A stretch of DNA of 40,307 bases from a virus: positions 1 through 40,307 of IMG/VR virus record IMGVR_UViG_3300036781_000574. One strand, written 5' to 3'. The notes under the pieces were generated by a model. That model was given only the letters and a program-made list of their open reading frames with translations. It ran no database searches and had not been told where the DNA came from. The position numbers and the translations under genes are program-made. Numbering within the stretch: position 1 is the stretch's first letter; each line of letters starts with the position of its first letter. This document shows positions 1 to 7,008 of this stretch, one piece after another.

Positions 1-127
1 GGCGGCCAACGTCCGGATCGCCCGGGTGAATCCGATCACCCGCCTCAACCCCTTCACCGATACCAGCATCGCCTGGCACACCAACCCCAACCCCGATCGC
101 CTCGACGCGATGCTCGTGCTCTCTCCG
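1..127. repeat. 127-bp terminal overlap, left copy
   Basis: Bases 1-127 are identical to 40181-40307. The repeat lies inside one continuous reading frame (the glycosyltransferase), so it is not a biological long terminal repeat with gene boundaries. 127 is a common largest k-mer in short-read assemblers, which points to a circular contig written out with its overlap. The unique genome is therefore 40,180 bp. Confidence 0.95.
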
Positions 128-1057
128 CTCCAGAGCCATTGCAGCCGCGTTCCGACGAGGATCCCCCGCCTCATCTCCGTCTTCTACGACCTCATCCCCG
201 AAGTCCTGCCCAACGACTATTTCGACAATCCCGATTACGAGGCGGCGCACCACGGGTATATCCACGCGCTGAGGCGCTATGACGCCTTGCTGACGATGAG
301 CCGGCATGCGCGCCTCGACCTCTGCCGCCGGCGTGGGTTCGACGCCGAGAAGATCACGGCCGTGGGATCGGCCGCGAGCCCGCACTTCGGGCCAGCACTC
401 TGGAAGAGCGAACACCTTGAGGACCTGGAGATCCTCCGGGGGCTCGGCGTCCTCGAGGAGGGTTATGTCCTCAACGTCGGCCACGAAGACCCCAGGAAGG
501 GCTCCGCCGTCCTCGTCAGGGCGTTCGCCCAGCTCCCGGAGTCGATTCGGTCGACGACGCGTCTCGTGTTCGCCTACAACGCCAGCGAGGCGCACAAGGC
601 GGAGGTCCGCTCCCTGGGCTCGACGCTGGGCATGCCCCATGCCGTTGGCGAGCCGGAGTTGCTCCACGAGCTGGGCATGTCTCCGGCGATCCACTTCACC
701 GGCTGGTGCGACGATCGGGCGTTACGGGCGCTTTATCGCCATGCGGCCGTGATGGTCTTCCCCTCGCTTTACGAGGGCTTCGGCCTTCCCCTCCTCGAGG
801 CGATGAAGTGCGGTTGCCCCGTCGTCGCCGGCGACAACTCCAGTCAGCCCGAGGTGGTGGGTGAGGCTGGCATCCTCGTGGACGCCGGCGACCCCGAGGA
901 CGTCGCCTCGGGGATGCGGCGAGTACTCGGCGAATGGGGCCTGGCGGCGGAGATGCGACGGCTCGGCCGGGAACAGGCGGGGCAGTTCAGTTGGGGTGAA
1001 ACGGGCCGGTTGGCCCTGGACGCGATCCGGGCGGCGGTGCTGGCCGATCGGGCGTAG
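1..1057 (+). CDS. GT4-type glycosyltransferase, 3' part (gene crosses the circular junction)
   Basis: Joined across the circle with 40017-40180 this gives a 406-residue protein of normal GT4 length. Visible family features are a short glycine-rich N-terminus (GIGRYSRDLL, encoded at the other end), a DLIP acceptor-side motif, a VGHEDPRKG loop that starts the nucleotide-sugar domain, and the GT4 signature EGFGLPLLE with the two glutamates eight residues apart (about residues 313 and 321). Such enzymes transfer a sugar from an NDP-sugar, usually in the cytosol. In a phage the product could alter the host surface (receptor masking, lysogenic conversion) or glycosylate virion proteins; the sequence does not decide. 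It is the last gene of the late rightward operon and its end overlaps the convergent gene at 987-1376 by 71 bp. The in-frame ATG at position 26 is internal and is not the start. Confidence 0.9.
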   Translation, partial: AANVRIARVNPITRLNPFTDTSIAWHTNPNPDRLDAMLVLSPLQSHCSRVPTRIPRLISVFYDLIPEVLPNDYFDNPDYEAAHHGYIHALRRYDALLTMSRHARLDLCRRRGFDAEKITAVGSAASPHFGPALWKSEHLEDLEILRGLGVLEEGYVLNVGHEDPRKGSAVLVRAFAQLPESIRSTTRLVFAYNASEAHKAEVRSLGSTLGMPHAVGEPELLHELGMSPAIHFTGWCDDRALRALYRHAAVMVFPSLYEGFGLPLLEAMKCGCPVVAGDNSSQPEVVGEAGILVDAGDPEDVASGMRRVLGEWGLAAEMRRLGREQAGQFSWGETGRLALDAIRAAVLADRA

Positions 1058-1376
1058 ACTCGAGGACCTCGAGGAGCCCGTTCAGCGTGGCGAGGGCCGC
1101 GGCCGCGGCCGCCAGCTTGGCCTGACAGTCCGGGCAGACGAGCTGGACGGTCCACTGCATCCGACGCCGTCGCGGAGAGTAGTCGGGAACCGTCCGATCC
1201 GTCCATCCCAACCCGTGGGCGATGGCCAGGGCGGCGTCGCGGGCCCTCCAACCGGTCCGGCCGGGTTGGATCGACTCGAGGCAAGTGGCCTCACAGAGCT
1301 CGCACGCGGCGATCGAGTAGTTGAGAGACGGGGATTTGGACACCCGATTTCGCACCGTCAACATCATCGGCGTCAC
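987..1376 (-). CDS. Small CxxC...CxxC protein, hypothetical
   Basis: This encodes 129 residues. Two cysteine pairs (CELCEATC near residue 25 and CPDC near residue 80) could form one zinc-ribbon-like site. Between them is a short segment with RTGWRARDAALAIAHGLGW. The tail is proline-rich and covers the stretch antisense to the end of the glycosyltransferase. The start codon overlaps the stop of the gene at 1373-2005 by four bases (ATGA), which supports both genes and translational coupling. I do not recognise the family. The proline-rich end may be poorly conserved because of the convergent overlap. Confidence 0.6.
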   Translation of the reverse strand: MTPMMLTVRNRVSKSPSLNYSIAACELCEATCLESIQPGRTGWRARDAALAIAHGLGWTDRTVPDYSPRRRRMQWTVQLVCPDCQAKLAAAAAALATLNGLLEVLESTPDRPAPPPGSRPGPTGPFHPN

Positions 1377-2005
1377 TGCCTCTCCGGGGTCCGGGCAGTG
1401 AACGCGCGCTCGAGGTCCTCGACGAGTCGCTTCTCGTCGGCTCCCGACAGCCCGGGCAGGGTTGACCCCTTGGCAAACTCCAGCGTCCAGACGTCATTGC
1501 CGCGCATCGGGAAGAACGCTGGCGACGACGGATCGTCGGAGCTGAACGCGGTCGGCACGCCGTCGGCCAGGCGGAGCCCGATCTTCGCGGCCAGCCGCTC
1601 GGCGAACCGCCGCGATTTCTCTGGGATCGAGAGCAACGCCCAGATCATCCCCTCCCACTGGACGGCCCGGTACTCGAAGTCGACGTTGCGGGGCGTCCGC
1701 GGAGGGAAGTAGACCAGCTCGAGCTGGCGGGTGAACTGGTAGACGCCGGGACGTTCGCCCAGCGCCACCAGATGGAGACGGCCGCTGTGTCGGGCCAGCT
1801 CCTCGAGACAACGGTAGTCAGGATACTTGATGAGCCCGAGCTCGTTGCCGACGGTGCGATATTCCAGCACCGCCCAATCCAGCGTGAGCGCAAACTCATC
1901 GTGGATCCGATCCTTCGCCTCGTCGCGCACCAGGCACCCCCTCCCCTTCCGGGACAGGTCCCATCCCTGTTCCGACGGCCCTTCCATGAGAGTATATCCG
2001 TCCAT
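1373..2005 (-). CDS. Hypothetical protein, 210 aa
   Basis: No family is recognised. The protein is soluble, of mixed composition, rich in aromatic and charged residues, with no membrane segment or obvious catalytic motif. The C-terminal part (LSGADEKRLVEDLERAF) looks helical. The start at 2005 lies inside a 14-bp palindrome; an alternative ATG is at 1987. It overlaps the next gene by ATGA, so the pair is a small leftward operon that faces the late operon. Its place between the integrase region and the end of the late genes is typical for lysogeny-expressed accessory genes, but no function can be assigned. Confidence 0.65.
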   Translation of the reverse strand: MDGYTLMEGPSEQGWDLSRKGRGCLVRDEAKDRIHDEFALTLDWAVLEYRTVGNELGLIKYPDYRCLEELARHSGRLHLVALGERPGVYQFTRQLELVYFPPRTPRNVDFEYRAVQWEGMIWALLSIPEKSRRFAERLAAKIGLRLADGVPTAFSSDDPSSPAFFPMRGNDVWTLEFAKGSTLPGLSGADEKRLVEDLERAFTARTPERQ

Positions 2006-2016
2006 CGGGCCCGATG
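2003..2016. promoter_or_regulatory. 14-bp palindrome overlapping the start codon at 2005
   Basis: CATCGGGCCCGATG is a perfect palindrome covering the start codon of the leftward gene 1373-2005 and lying in the 85-bp gap to the rightward RHH gene at 2091. A dimeric RHH repressor is the natural candidate to bind it, but this is inference from position only. Confidence 0.35.
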
Positions 2017-2090
2017 TTCAAGTGGGCAGAGGGACATGGCCGATGAACGGTCGGGCGTCCGGACGTAATGTCGCGTGGAGGGTCAGACGC

Positions 2091-2354
2091 ATGGCGGCTC
2101 GCAAGAACCCGATGGATCTGCGCACCAGACGGGAGGAAGTGAAGAGGGATGGGCGGAAACACACCCGGAAGCACAAATGCACAATCATCCTCTCCGCCGA
2201 GGCGCATTACCTCCTGGAGGCCCATAAATCCGGGTCGGGCCGGGAGCGGTCGGCGATCGTCGACGAGCTGATCCGGACGCATTGCCGGCGATATACGATC
2301 CACGACAACGGCGAGCCGATGGGGCAGCCAGCGGGGGATTCGGCGGCGGCGTGA
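2091..2354 (+). CDS. Ribbon-helix-helix type DNA-binding protein
   Basis: This encodes 87 residues. The basic N-terminus (residues 1-30, many Lys/Arg) is followed by a pattern fitting an RHH fold: a short beta strand (CTIILSAEAHYLLEAH), a turn rich in Gly/Ser, then helix 2 (ERSAIVDELIRTHCRRY). RHH proteins bind palindromic operators as dimers and often act as phage repressors, Arc-like regulators or excisionase-like factors. It lies between a divergent two-gene operon and the end of the integrase gene, so control of integration or of the 1373-2005 operon is plausible. The ATG at 2091 follows a GGAGGG element; a longer in-frame extension upstream has no support. Confidence 0.65.
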   Translation: MAARKNPMDLRTRREEVKRDGRKHTRKHKCTIILSAEAHYLLEAHKSGSGRERSAIVDELIRTHCRRYTIHDNGEPMGQPAGDSAAA

Positions 2355-2385
2355 TGGGGGGGGAAGGGGAGTGGTGGGATCGGCC

Positions 2386-3468
2386 TCACATGAACCGGGG
2401 TTGCCGCGACCAACTCGGCCGAGGGAGGACGTGCGACCGCCGAGCTGCTCGAGCAGCTCGGGGCCGGCCCTCGCCGTGGAAGTCAAATCCCTGGACGAGC
2501 TCAGCGAGGTTCGCGACGTCCGGATGCACGTAATGCTCCTGAGTGCGCTCAGTCGTGTGCCGGAGAATGAGCTGGATCTGACGAGGCTCGAGGCCCCAAT
2601 AGCCGGCCAAGTGGGTTGCGAGTGAATGACGGAGCGACTGGGGCGTGAACCCCTCGACGCCGCAGGCCTGGCCGGCGAGCTTCAACCGGTCGGTCGGACG
2701 CCGGCCGATCGAACCATCGAGCCAAGGTCCCTCGCGATCCAGACGAGGGAAGACCCACTCCGAGCCGCAGCGGTCGATCCAGGGCCGTAGAATGCGGGCC
2801 AACGCCTTGGGGAGGGGGACGGGCGCCTCGGACCCCGGAGTCTTGAGGGGTCGGCCGTTCGGATGCACGAAGACGACATTCTGTGCGAAGTCGACATCCG
2901 TGACGCGGAGCCGGAGTCCCTCGACTTTCCTGACACCCGTGTAGCAATAGAGCGAGCCCAGGGCGTAGAGCCGCCCCCCGTCCCAGCTCTCAGAGCCTTC
3001 CCGGAGATGCTCGAGGACCTGGAGGATCTCGGCCCGGCCGTGGTGACGCTTCCTCGGCGGATCCACCGTCGCGGGCGTCCAGATCGCTTCCTCGAGTCCT
3101 GAGATGTCGAGCCAGGATTTCGCCGCGGCGAGCTTGCACGCTGCCCGTAATGACGACAGAAGCCCCTCGGTGGTCGAGGACCGGCCGGGACGTCCCGCGA
3201 AACGCTTGACCAGGTCGGTGGTGAGGTCGGCCGTCGTCGAGTCGACCTCCGCCAGGGCGCACGCCTCTCGGAGGGCCTGGCCCATCCTGGTCCGCGTGGT
3301 CCGTCCTCGTGACCGATATTCAGCGAGGATCTCGTTACGCCATCGACTCAGGGGGACTGGAGTTATTTCCCGGCCGACCAGCTCGGCGAGCTGGGCGACC
3401 AGGAAGGACACTCGATCTCGATCGCTACGTGAGCTGGAGATGGGCGCGAATTCATTCAGGCCGTGCAT
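2386..3468 (-). CDS. int: Tyrosine recombinase, phage integrase
   Basis: This 360-residue protein has the usual phage-integrase length. A core-binding domain spans about residues 40-125 and a catalytic domain about 140-325. Catalytic residues visible are R180 (YTGVRKVEGL), K209 (GRPLKT), R280 (TPQSLRHSLATH), H304 (ILRHTTERTQ) and the nucleophile Y313 (EHYVHP). The first histidine of the usual HxxR box is a glutamine here (Q277), an uncommon substitution. It should catalyse site-specific recombination between attP and the host tRNA gene. The attP half-tRNA lies only 119 bp upstream of the start codon, the standard arrangement. The C-terminal 30 residues are basic and low in complexity. Confidence 0.93.
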   Translation of the reverse strand: MHGLNEFAPISSSRSDRDRVSFLVAQLAELVGREITPVPLSRWRNEILAEYRSRGRTTRTRMGQALREACALAEVDSTTADLTTDLVKRFAGRPGRSSTTEGLLSSLRAACKLAAAKSWLDISGLEEAIWTPATVDPPRKRHHGRAEILQVLEHLREGSESWDGGRLYALGSLYCYTGVRKVEGLRLRVTDVDFAQNVVFVHPNGRPLKTPGSEAPVPLPKALARILRPWIDRCGSEWVFPRLDREGPWLDGSIGRRPTDRLKLAGQACGVEGFTPQSLRHSLATHLAGYWGLEPRQIQLILRHTTERTQEHYVHPDVANLAELVQGFDFHGEGRPRAARAARRSHVLPRPSWSRQPRFM

Positions 3469-3586
3469 CTTAGGGGTCCTATACGCCGGAGGAGAGTCAG
3501 CCGGACAAAGACCGGCCTAGTTCCCCTACGGTACATATAGCCCCCAAGTTCACAAGATGATCAACCGGTGTTCAAATATCCCAACC

Positions 3587-3633
3587 TACCCCTGATAAGG
3601 GTGAGGTCCGAGGTTCGAATCCTCGTGCGCCCA
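3587..3633 (+). other. attP: attP: 3' half of a tRNA-Ile(GAT) gene
   Basis: The sequence folds as the 3' half of a tRNA. Anticodon stem 3587-3591/3599-3603, anticodon loop CTGATAA with GAT at 3594-3596, variable loop AGGTC, T stem-loop CGAGG-TTCGAAT-CCTCG, acceptor strand TGCGCCC and discriminator A at 3633. No D-arm or 5' acceptor strand precedes it, so it is not a gene. It is the identity segment a phage uses to restore a host tRNA after integration. The T27-G43 wobble at the left edge suggests the shared core starts at 3588. The host gene should begin with GGGCGCA. Confidence 0.88.
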
Positions 3634-3692
3634 CTGGCGCGGTGAACCTTCCTGATGGCGGGGGATCTGACGCCGATAGCCTCGATGTGTCA

Positions 3693-3721
3693 TTGAAGTG
3701 TACGCAAGTGCATGCTACAAT
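3693..3721 (+). promoter_or_regulatory. Sigma70-type promoter for a short transcript
   Basis: TTGAAG (3693-3698) and TACAAT (3716-3721) are separated by exactly 17 bp. No reading frame of reasonable size follows before the strong terminator at 3751-3795, so it appears to drive a short untranslated RNA. It lies just downstream of attP. Confidence 0.6.
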
Positions 3722-3727
3722 GGCTCC

Positions 3728-3796
3728 GTCGGGGTAAAGGATTCTCCAGGCCCTTCCCGGGGTAAGCTGCCAGGCCAGCCCCGGGAAGGGTTTTTC
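3728..3796 (+). ncRNA. Predicted small RNA of about 65-70 nt
   Basis: A well-spaced promoter ends at 3721 and a perfect intrinsic terminator ends at 3795, bracketing a transcript of about 65-70 nt. The 5' part is CCGTCGGGGTAAAGGATTC and the rest is the terminator hairpin. There is no start codon with a ribosome site. It could be a regulatory RNA, an antisense RNA acting elsewhere, or a protective transcript beside the integration site. Unlike a tRNA leader it is separate from the attP fragment. It rests on sequence signals only. Confidence 0.45.
3751..3796 (+). terminator. Intrinsic terminator, rightward
   Basis: A perfect 12-bp stem (CCCTTCCCGGGG / CCCCGGGAAGGG) is followed by TTTTT. In the prophage it would also end transcripts reading from the restored tRNA into the phage. 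The bases after it (TTTTTCATGCGC) recur exactly after the hairpin at 8888-8920. Confidence 0.85.
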
Positions 3797-3812
3797 ATGC
3801 GCGCCATTAACG

Positions 3813-3849
3813 CAAAAGACCTCCCAGGCTCGAGGCCGGGGAGGTCTTG
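3813..3849 (-). terminator. Intrinsic terminator, leftward, end of the replication operon
   Basis: On the minus strand AAGACCTCCC and GGGAGGTCTT form a 10-bp stem followed by TTTTGCG. It lies directly after the last gene of the leftward operon (3881-4093) and back to back with the rightward terminator at 3751-3796, insulating the integrase/attP side from the replication side. Confidence 0.85.
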
Positions 3850-3880
3850 GGTAGATTCCAGATCAAGAGAGTGATCACTC

Positions 3881-4093
3881 TCAGATTGCTTCTCGCTTCT
3901 TCTCCTGATCCGGGTAGGCGATCAAGAACCGTTCAAGTAAGCCATGATGCTTCTCTTGAACGAGTCCATTGAGCCAGTCCGACGCCTCCTCGGCAGTCAA
4001 CTTCACCCCTCGTTCGCCCCGGGATTGGTCGGCCGGGTCGCCAGGTTTCCGAGGGTCGGGATCCGGTGATTCAGTGGTTGGGAACGTGCTCAT
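3881..4093 (-). CDS. Small hypothetical protein, 70 aa
   Basis: The protein has an acidic, proline-rich N-terminus (TESPDPDPRKPGDPADQ) and a helical C-terminus (TAEEASDWLNGLVQEKHHGLLERF). The ATG at 4093 is preferred because GGAGGACTCG precedes it; an in-frame ATG at 4129 would add twelve residues. It is the last gene before the leftward terminator, downstream of the iteron region, so it may be transcribed with the DUF3987 gene or from its own promoter within the repeats. No family recognised. Confidence 0.55.
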   Translation of the reverse strand: MSTFPTTESPDPDPRKPGDPADQSRGERGVKLTAEEASDWLNGLVQEKHHGLLERFLIAYPDQEKKREAI

Positions 4094-4171
4094 CGAGTCC
4101 TCCGGTAAAGTGAACGAAGCCGGGCCCACGCGAGCCCCGGACGACGTTCTGGAAAACAGAGACCCCCCTTT

Positions 4172-4398
4172 GGATCCACGAAATCCACGCTATTCGTAAA
4201 CCCTTGAGGTGGCCCGAGTTGCAAATCGACGTTAATTCAACCTGGATCCACGTAATCCACGCTATTCGGGCGGCTACTGTACGGGCGAACGGGTCCGTCG
4301 GCGAATAGCGTGGATTACGTGGGCCCGACTCGAATTAAGGCGCAGACGCAAGTCGTTGCGTGCCAACGTCTCCAGAATAGCGTGGATTACGTGGATCC
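4172..4398. repeat. ori: Dyad of four 25-bp iterons, candidate replication origin
   Basis: Copies of GGATCCACGTAATCCACGC-TATTCG lie at 4172-4196 and 4244-4268 on the plus strand, and at 4302-4326 and 4374-4398 on the minus strand. The outer-to-inner offset is 72 bp on both sides, so all four copies are symmetric about 4285. The spacers also share GAnTTGC and TTAATTC at the same mirrored positions. The rightmost copy is read through as coding sequence for MDPRNPRYS near the C-terminus of the DUF3987 protein. Iterons beside a replication ATPase typically bind an initiator; operator function is the alternative. Confidence 0.7.
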
Positions 4399-6554
4399 AT
4401 TCGGGGGTCAGAGAAGAGTCGTGGGTTGATCTCGAAGCCCTGGGAAGGGGTCCGTCCACGGCTCTTGGGGGGCGACGGAAGACGCCGGATGCAGTGCCGT
4501 TTGGTGAGCCAGTCGAGGGCTTCCTGGGAGTATTCCGGGTGGTCCTTGAACCGGACCCGGAACACGTCGTTCACGTCGCGTTCGGTGAACCGGGGTTTCG
4601 CCCGATTAAGCAGCCACTCGAGCATGTCGCGGGCGTGCCGGTTATCCCCCTTCGTCCCCTGGATGGAGCCGATGACGCGGCGGAAATGGCTCTTGAAGTA
4701 GTCGATCAGCCGGGCCGCTCCCTCCACGCTGGTCCCAGTGACGTCGCGCATGGTGTCGTCATGGGGGCAGTTGTAGGCCCATCGCAACTGGTCGAGGACG
4801 AGGGCGAGACGGGCGCACCCTGATTGCATCTTCTTCCAGGGTCCCTCGAGCTCTTCGCGTGGGAAATCGGCGTGACGCGTCTCGGCCTTGTGGGCGATGA
4901 TCCACGCTTCCCAGGCCTTCCTGGCCGAACCATCGAAGGCGACCACGGTTGGTCCTCCCTGACCCAGGTCGTCGAGCGCCATGGGGCGGTTCTGGAGCCG
5001 CTTGAATGCGGCGGTCCAGGCGGCCAGCGGACCGGGCGCGACCGAATCCCAGGTCCAGTCGTCCGCCACCTCGTCCGGGTAGCTGTAGAAGAACCGGTCC
5101 ATGAAACCGTCGTCACGGGTCCGGCCGGAAGCGTCCTGGGGAAGCCGGTAGAGCTTCGAAGGGGTCAAGGCTCCCGTGGCCCCGAAGAACGGCAGTCTCA
5201 CGTAGACCGGTAGCCCGTCGAGCTTGCCCTTGCGGTTTGTCTTCACCGGCGCGCCGTTCCAGAGCGACATGTAGAACTCGCGGTCGTCGCCGTCGCCCCC
5301 CTTGTATTGACCGAGCGCGTTGATGAACCCGGACAGCTCGTCGCGGACCATCATGACTCCCCGGGGGTTTAAGAACAGGAGCTCGCCCACGGCCTCGCGC
5401 GTGGTATCGGAGACGACGATCTCCTGAAGGGCAGGCAACGCCAGGTCCTCGTCGTCGGAGAGAAGACAGGCTCCCTTGACCCGACGCTCGGCATCCCTCT
5501 GTCTTTTCCGCTTTTCATGTTCCTCGCGGGAGAGGATGCAGGCGGTCATCATCTCTTCCTGGACCCTCCAGATCGGCCGGGTGGCGATCGTGAGCGCCGG
5601 GGACTTGGCGGTCCCGGGGCGGCCGACGATCGCCGTGAAGAGGTTGGGGATCTCGCTCCACCCCTCCTTGATCCGGAGAGCGACGGACTTGCCGATCGCC
5701 ACACCAGCCAGGGTCATGATGGGCACGGCCAGGAAATCGGGGGCGCAGGGAATGCACCGGGCCGCGTCATGGATCAGCTCGACCAGCCGCCTCGGGAAGA
5801 CGTCGAGGGGAAAGGCTTCGACCGGCACCGAGGCCTCCAGGGCCGGCTCCTGCCAGTCGGAATAGGCCTCGATCCGTAACAGGGGGGAAACCACCTCCTC
5901 GATCCGGGCCGCCAGCTCGGAGCCGCTGAGCTTGCCGACCTTGACCAGCCGCATGACCCGCTCGCCCACCTCGAGCGCCGAACGCTCATACGACTTTTGC
6001 GCGACCAGCTCGGCCAGGCCTCGGGCCTGAGCGACGTCGACGCCGGCGTCGAGGATCTTCGCGAGCAGCTCCTCTCGTTGCGGCTCCTCCTGGCCGATGC
6101 GCGTCAGCGCATCCTCGAGGTGGGCACGCGTCGCCGGCTTCCCCTCTCCGTGCTGGTCGACCAGCGTCCGGAAGAGGATCCGGTGCGCCTCGACGCAGAG
6201 GTCCTCCGCGCGGAGGACCTCCACCACGGCCGGGATCGTCGCCGTGTCGGCCGCCATGCAGCCCAGCACGCCCAGCTCGGCATGCAGGCTCATCCGGGTA
6301 GGGGAAGTGGCGGGAGGGTTCTGGCCCGGGGCCTTGGGATCGCCCTTGGGGAAGATCTTGAGCGTGGCCTGGCCATCCTCATCATCGGGGATGGGGATCT
6401 CATGTCGACCAAGCCAGCGCGCCGAGCGAAGTGCGTCCTGCGTCGGCATCCCGTCGGCGTTCTTCTCCTTCACCACTTCCAGGTGGGCGTCGATCTCTTC
6501 CTGCCTGGGAACATCCTTGGGGGGTTCGGATCCGCTTGTACCGGCGAGGCTCAT
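4335..6554 (-). CDS. DnaB-N-like / DUF3987 replication ATPase
   Basis: This 739-residue protein shows, in order, a charged N-terminus, a helical region at about 88-205 resembling the DnaB N-terminal domain (SLHAELGVLGCMAAD, then paired helices), and a DUF3987-type P-loop domain at about 240-640. Walker A is GRPGTAKS (311-318) and a Walker B-like strand is VMMVRDELSGF (400-410, D405/E406). DUF3987 proteins are phage and plasmid helicase- or primase-like enzymes, so a role in replication of the circle is likely. Its start overlaps the stop of the preceding gene (ATGA). Its last codons run through an iteron, placing the candidate origin directly at its 3' end. Confidence 0.82.
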   Translation of the reverse strand: MSLAGTSGSEPPKDVPRQEEIDAHLEVVKEKNADGMPTQDALRSARWLGRHEIPIPDDEDGQATLKIFPKGDPKAPGQNPPATSPTRMSLHAELGVLGCMAADTATIPAVVEVLRAEDLCVEAHRILFRTLVDQHGEGKPATRAHLEDALTRIGQEEPQREELLAKILDAGVDVAQARGLAELVAQKSYERSALEVGERVMRLVKVGKLSGSELAARIEEVVSPLLRIEAYSDWQEPALEASVPVEAFPLDVFPRRLVELIHDAARCIPCAPDFLAVPIMTLAGVAIGKSVALRIKEGWSEIPNLFTAIVGRPGTAKSPALTIATRPIWRVQEEMMTACILSREEHEKRKRQRDAERRVKGACLLSDDEDLALPALQEIVVSDTTREAVGELLFLNPRGVMMVRDELSGFINALGQYKGGDGDDREFYMSLWNGAPVKTNRKGKLDGLPVYVRLPFFGATGALTPSKLYRLPQDASGRTRDDGFMDRFFYSYPDEVADDWTWDSVAPGPLAAWTAAFKRLQNRPMALDDLGQGGPTVVAFDGSARKAWEAWIIAHKAETRHADFPREELEGPWKKMQSGCARLALVLDQLRWAYNCPHDDTMRDVTGTSVEGAARLIDYFKSHFRRVIGSIQGTKGDNRHARDMLEWLLNRAKPRFTERDVNDVFRVRFKDHPEYSQEALDWLTKRHCIRRLPSPPKSRGRTPSQGFEINPRLFSDPRMDPRNPRYSGDVGTQRLASAP

Positions 6555-6889
6555 AGATCACCCCCTTCTTCGGGGTCGACGAGTGGCAGCGTGGGCCCGT
6601 CCGTGGGGTAGATCCTGAAGGTCTGCTCTTGAGGGCGGGGACCGATCGCGAACTGGACCTCGTCCGTCCAGCCGGCCCAATCGGAGGGCTTGGCCTGCGT
6701 ATCACCGGAGGTCCGGGCGTCGGTCCACCCTGCCCAGGTCTCGGCCGCCTCGACGAGGCGCGGGCCGGGCCTGGGATGGAGAGCGGCGGTGAACGACAGG
6801 TCGGGGATGTTGCGGCGGCGCGACGGGGGACGTCGGCGCGCGGGGGCAGGTGGGGACGGACCGTCCCCGTGCCGGGATGGGAGCGACAT
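6551..6889 (-). CDS. Hypothetical protein, 112 aa, proline-rich N-terminus
   Basis: The N-terminal third is rich in Pro and Arg and probably disordered. The rest contains the twice-repeated element AGWTD (near residues 53 and 72) and an acidic C-terminus. GGAGAAG sits 8 nt before the ATG, and the stop overlaps the start of the DUF3987 gene by ATGA, so the two are translated together. It may be a partner or loader for that ATPase, which is inference from the coupling alone. Confidence 0.65.
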   Translation of the reverse strand: MSLPSRHGDGPSPPAPARRRPPSRRRNIPDLSFTAALHPRPGPRLVEAAETWAGWTDARTSGDTQAKPSDWAGWTDEVQFAIGPRPQEQTFRIYPTDGPTLPLVDPEEGGDL

Positions 6890-7008
6890 TTTCGGCTTCT
6901 CCAGGGTTTGCCTTCCCGGTCGTCGGAGCTGCCAGGCCAGACGACACGTTGGGCGGTGCTTACGTCTTCGAACCTATCACCAATCGGGGGGGGGCTCAAT
7001 GCCGGCCG

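Noticed and set aside
1-127. True direct terminal repeat of a linear virion genome
   Set aside because: The repeat is inside a single gene and has the length of an assembly k-mer, so a circular contig overlap explains it better.
1985-2016. Possible 19-bp-spaced (MerR-like) promoter TTGAAC...TATACT with palindrome in the spacer on the minus strand
   Set aside because: Transcription would begin inside the gene it should express, and no MerR-type regulator is present. The palindrome alone was kept.
3587-3633. Functional tRNA gene
   Set aside because: The D-arm and 5' acceptor strand are absent upstream; only the 3' half is present.
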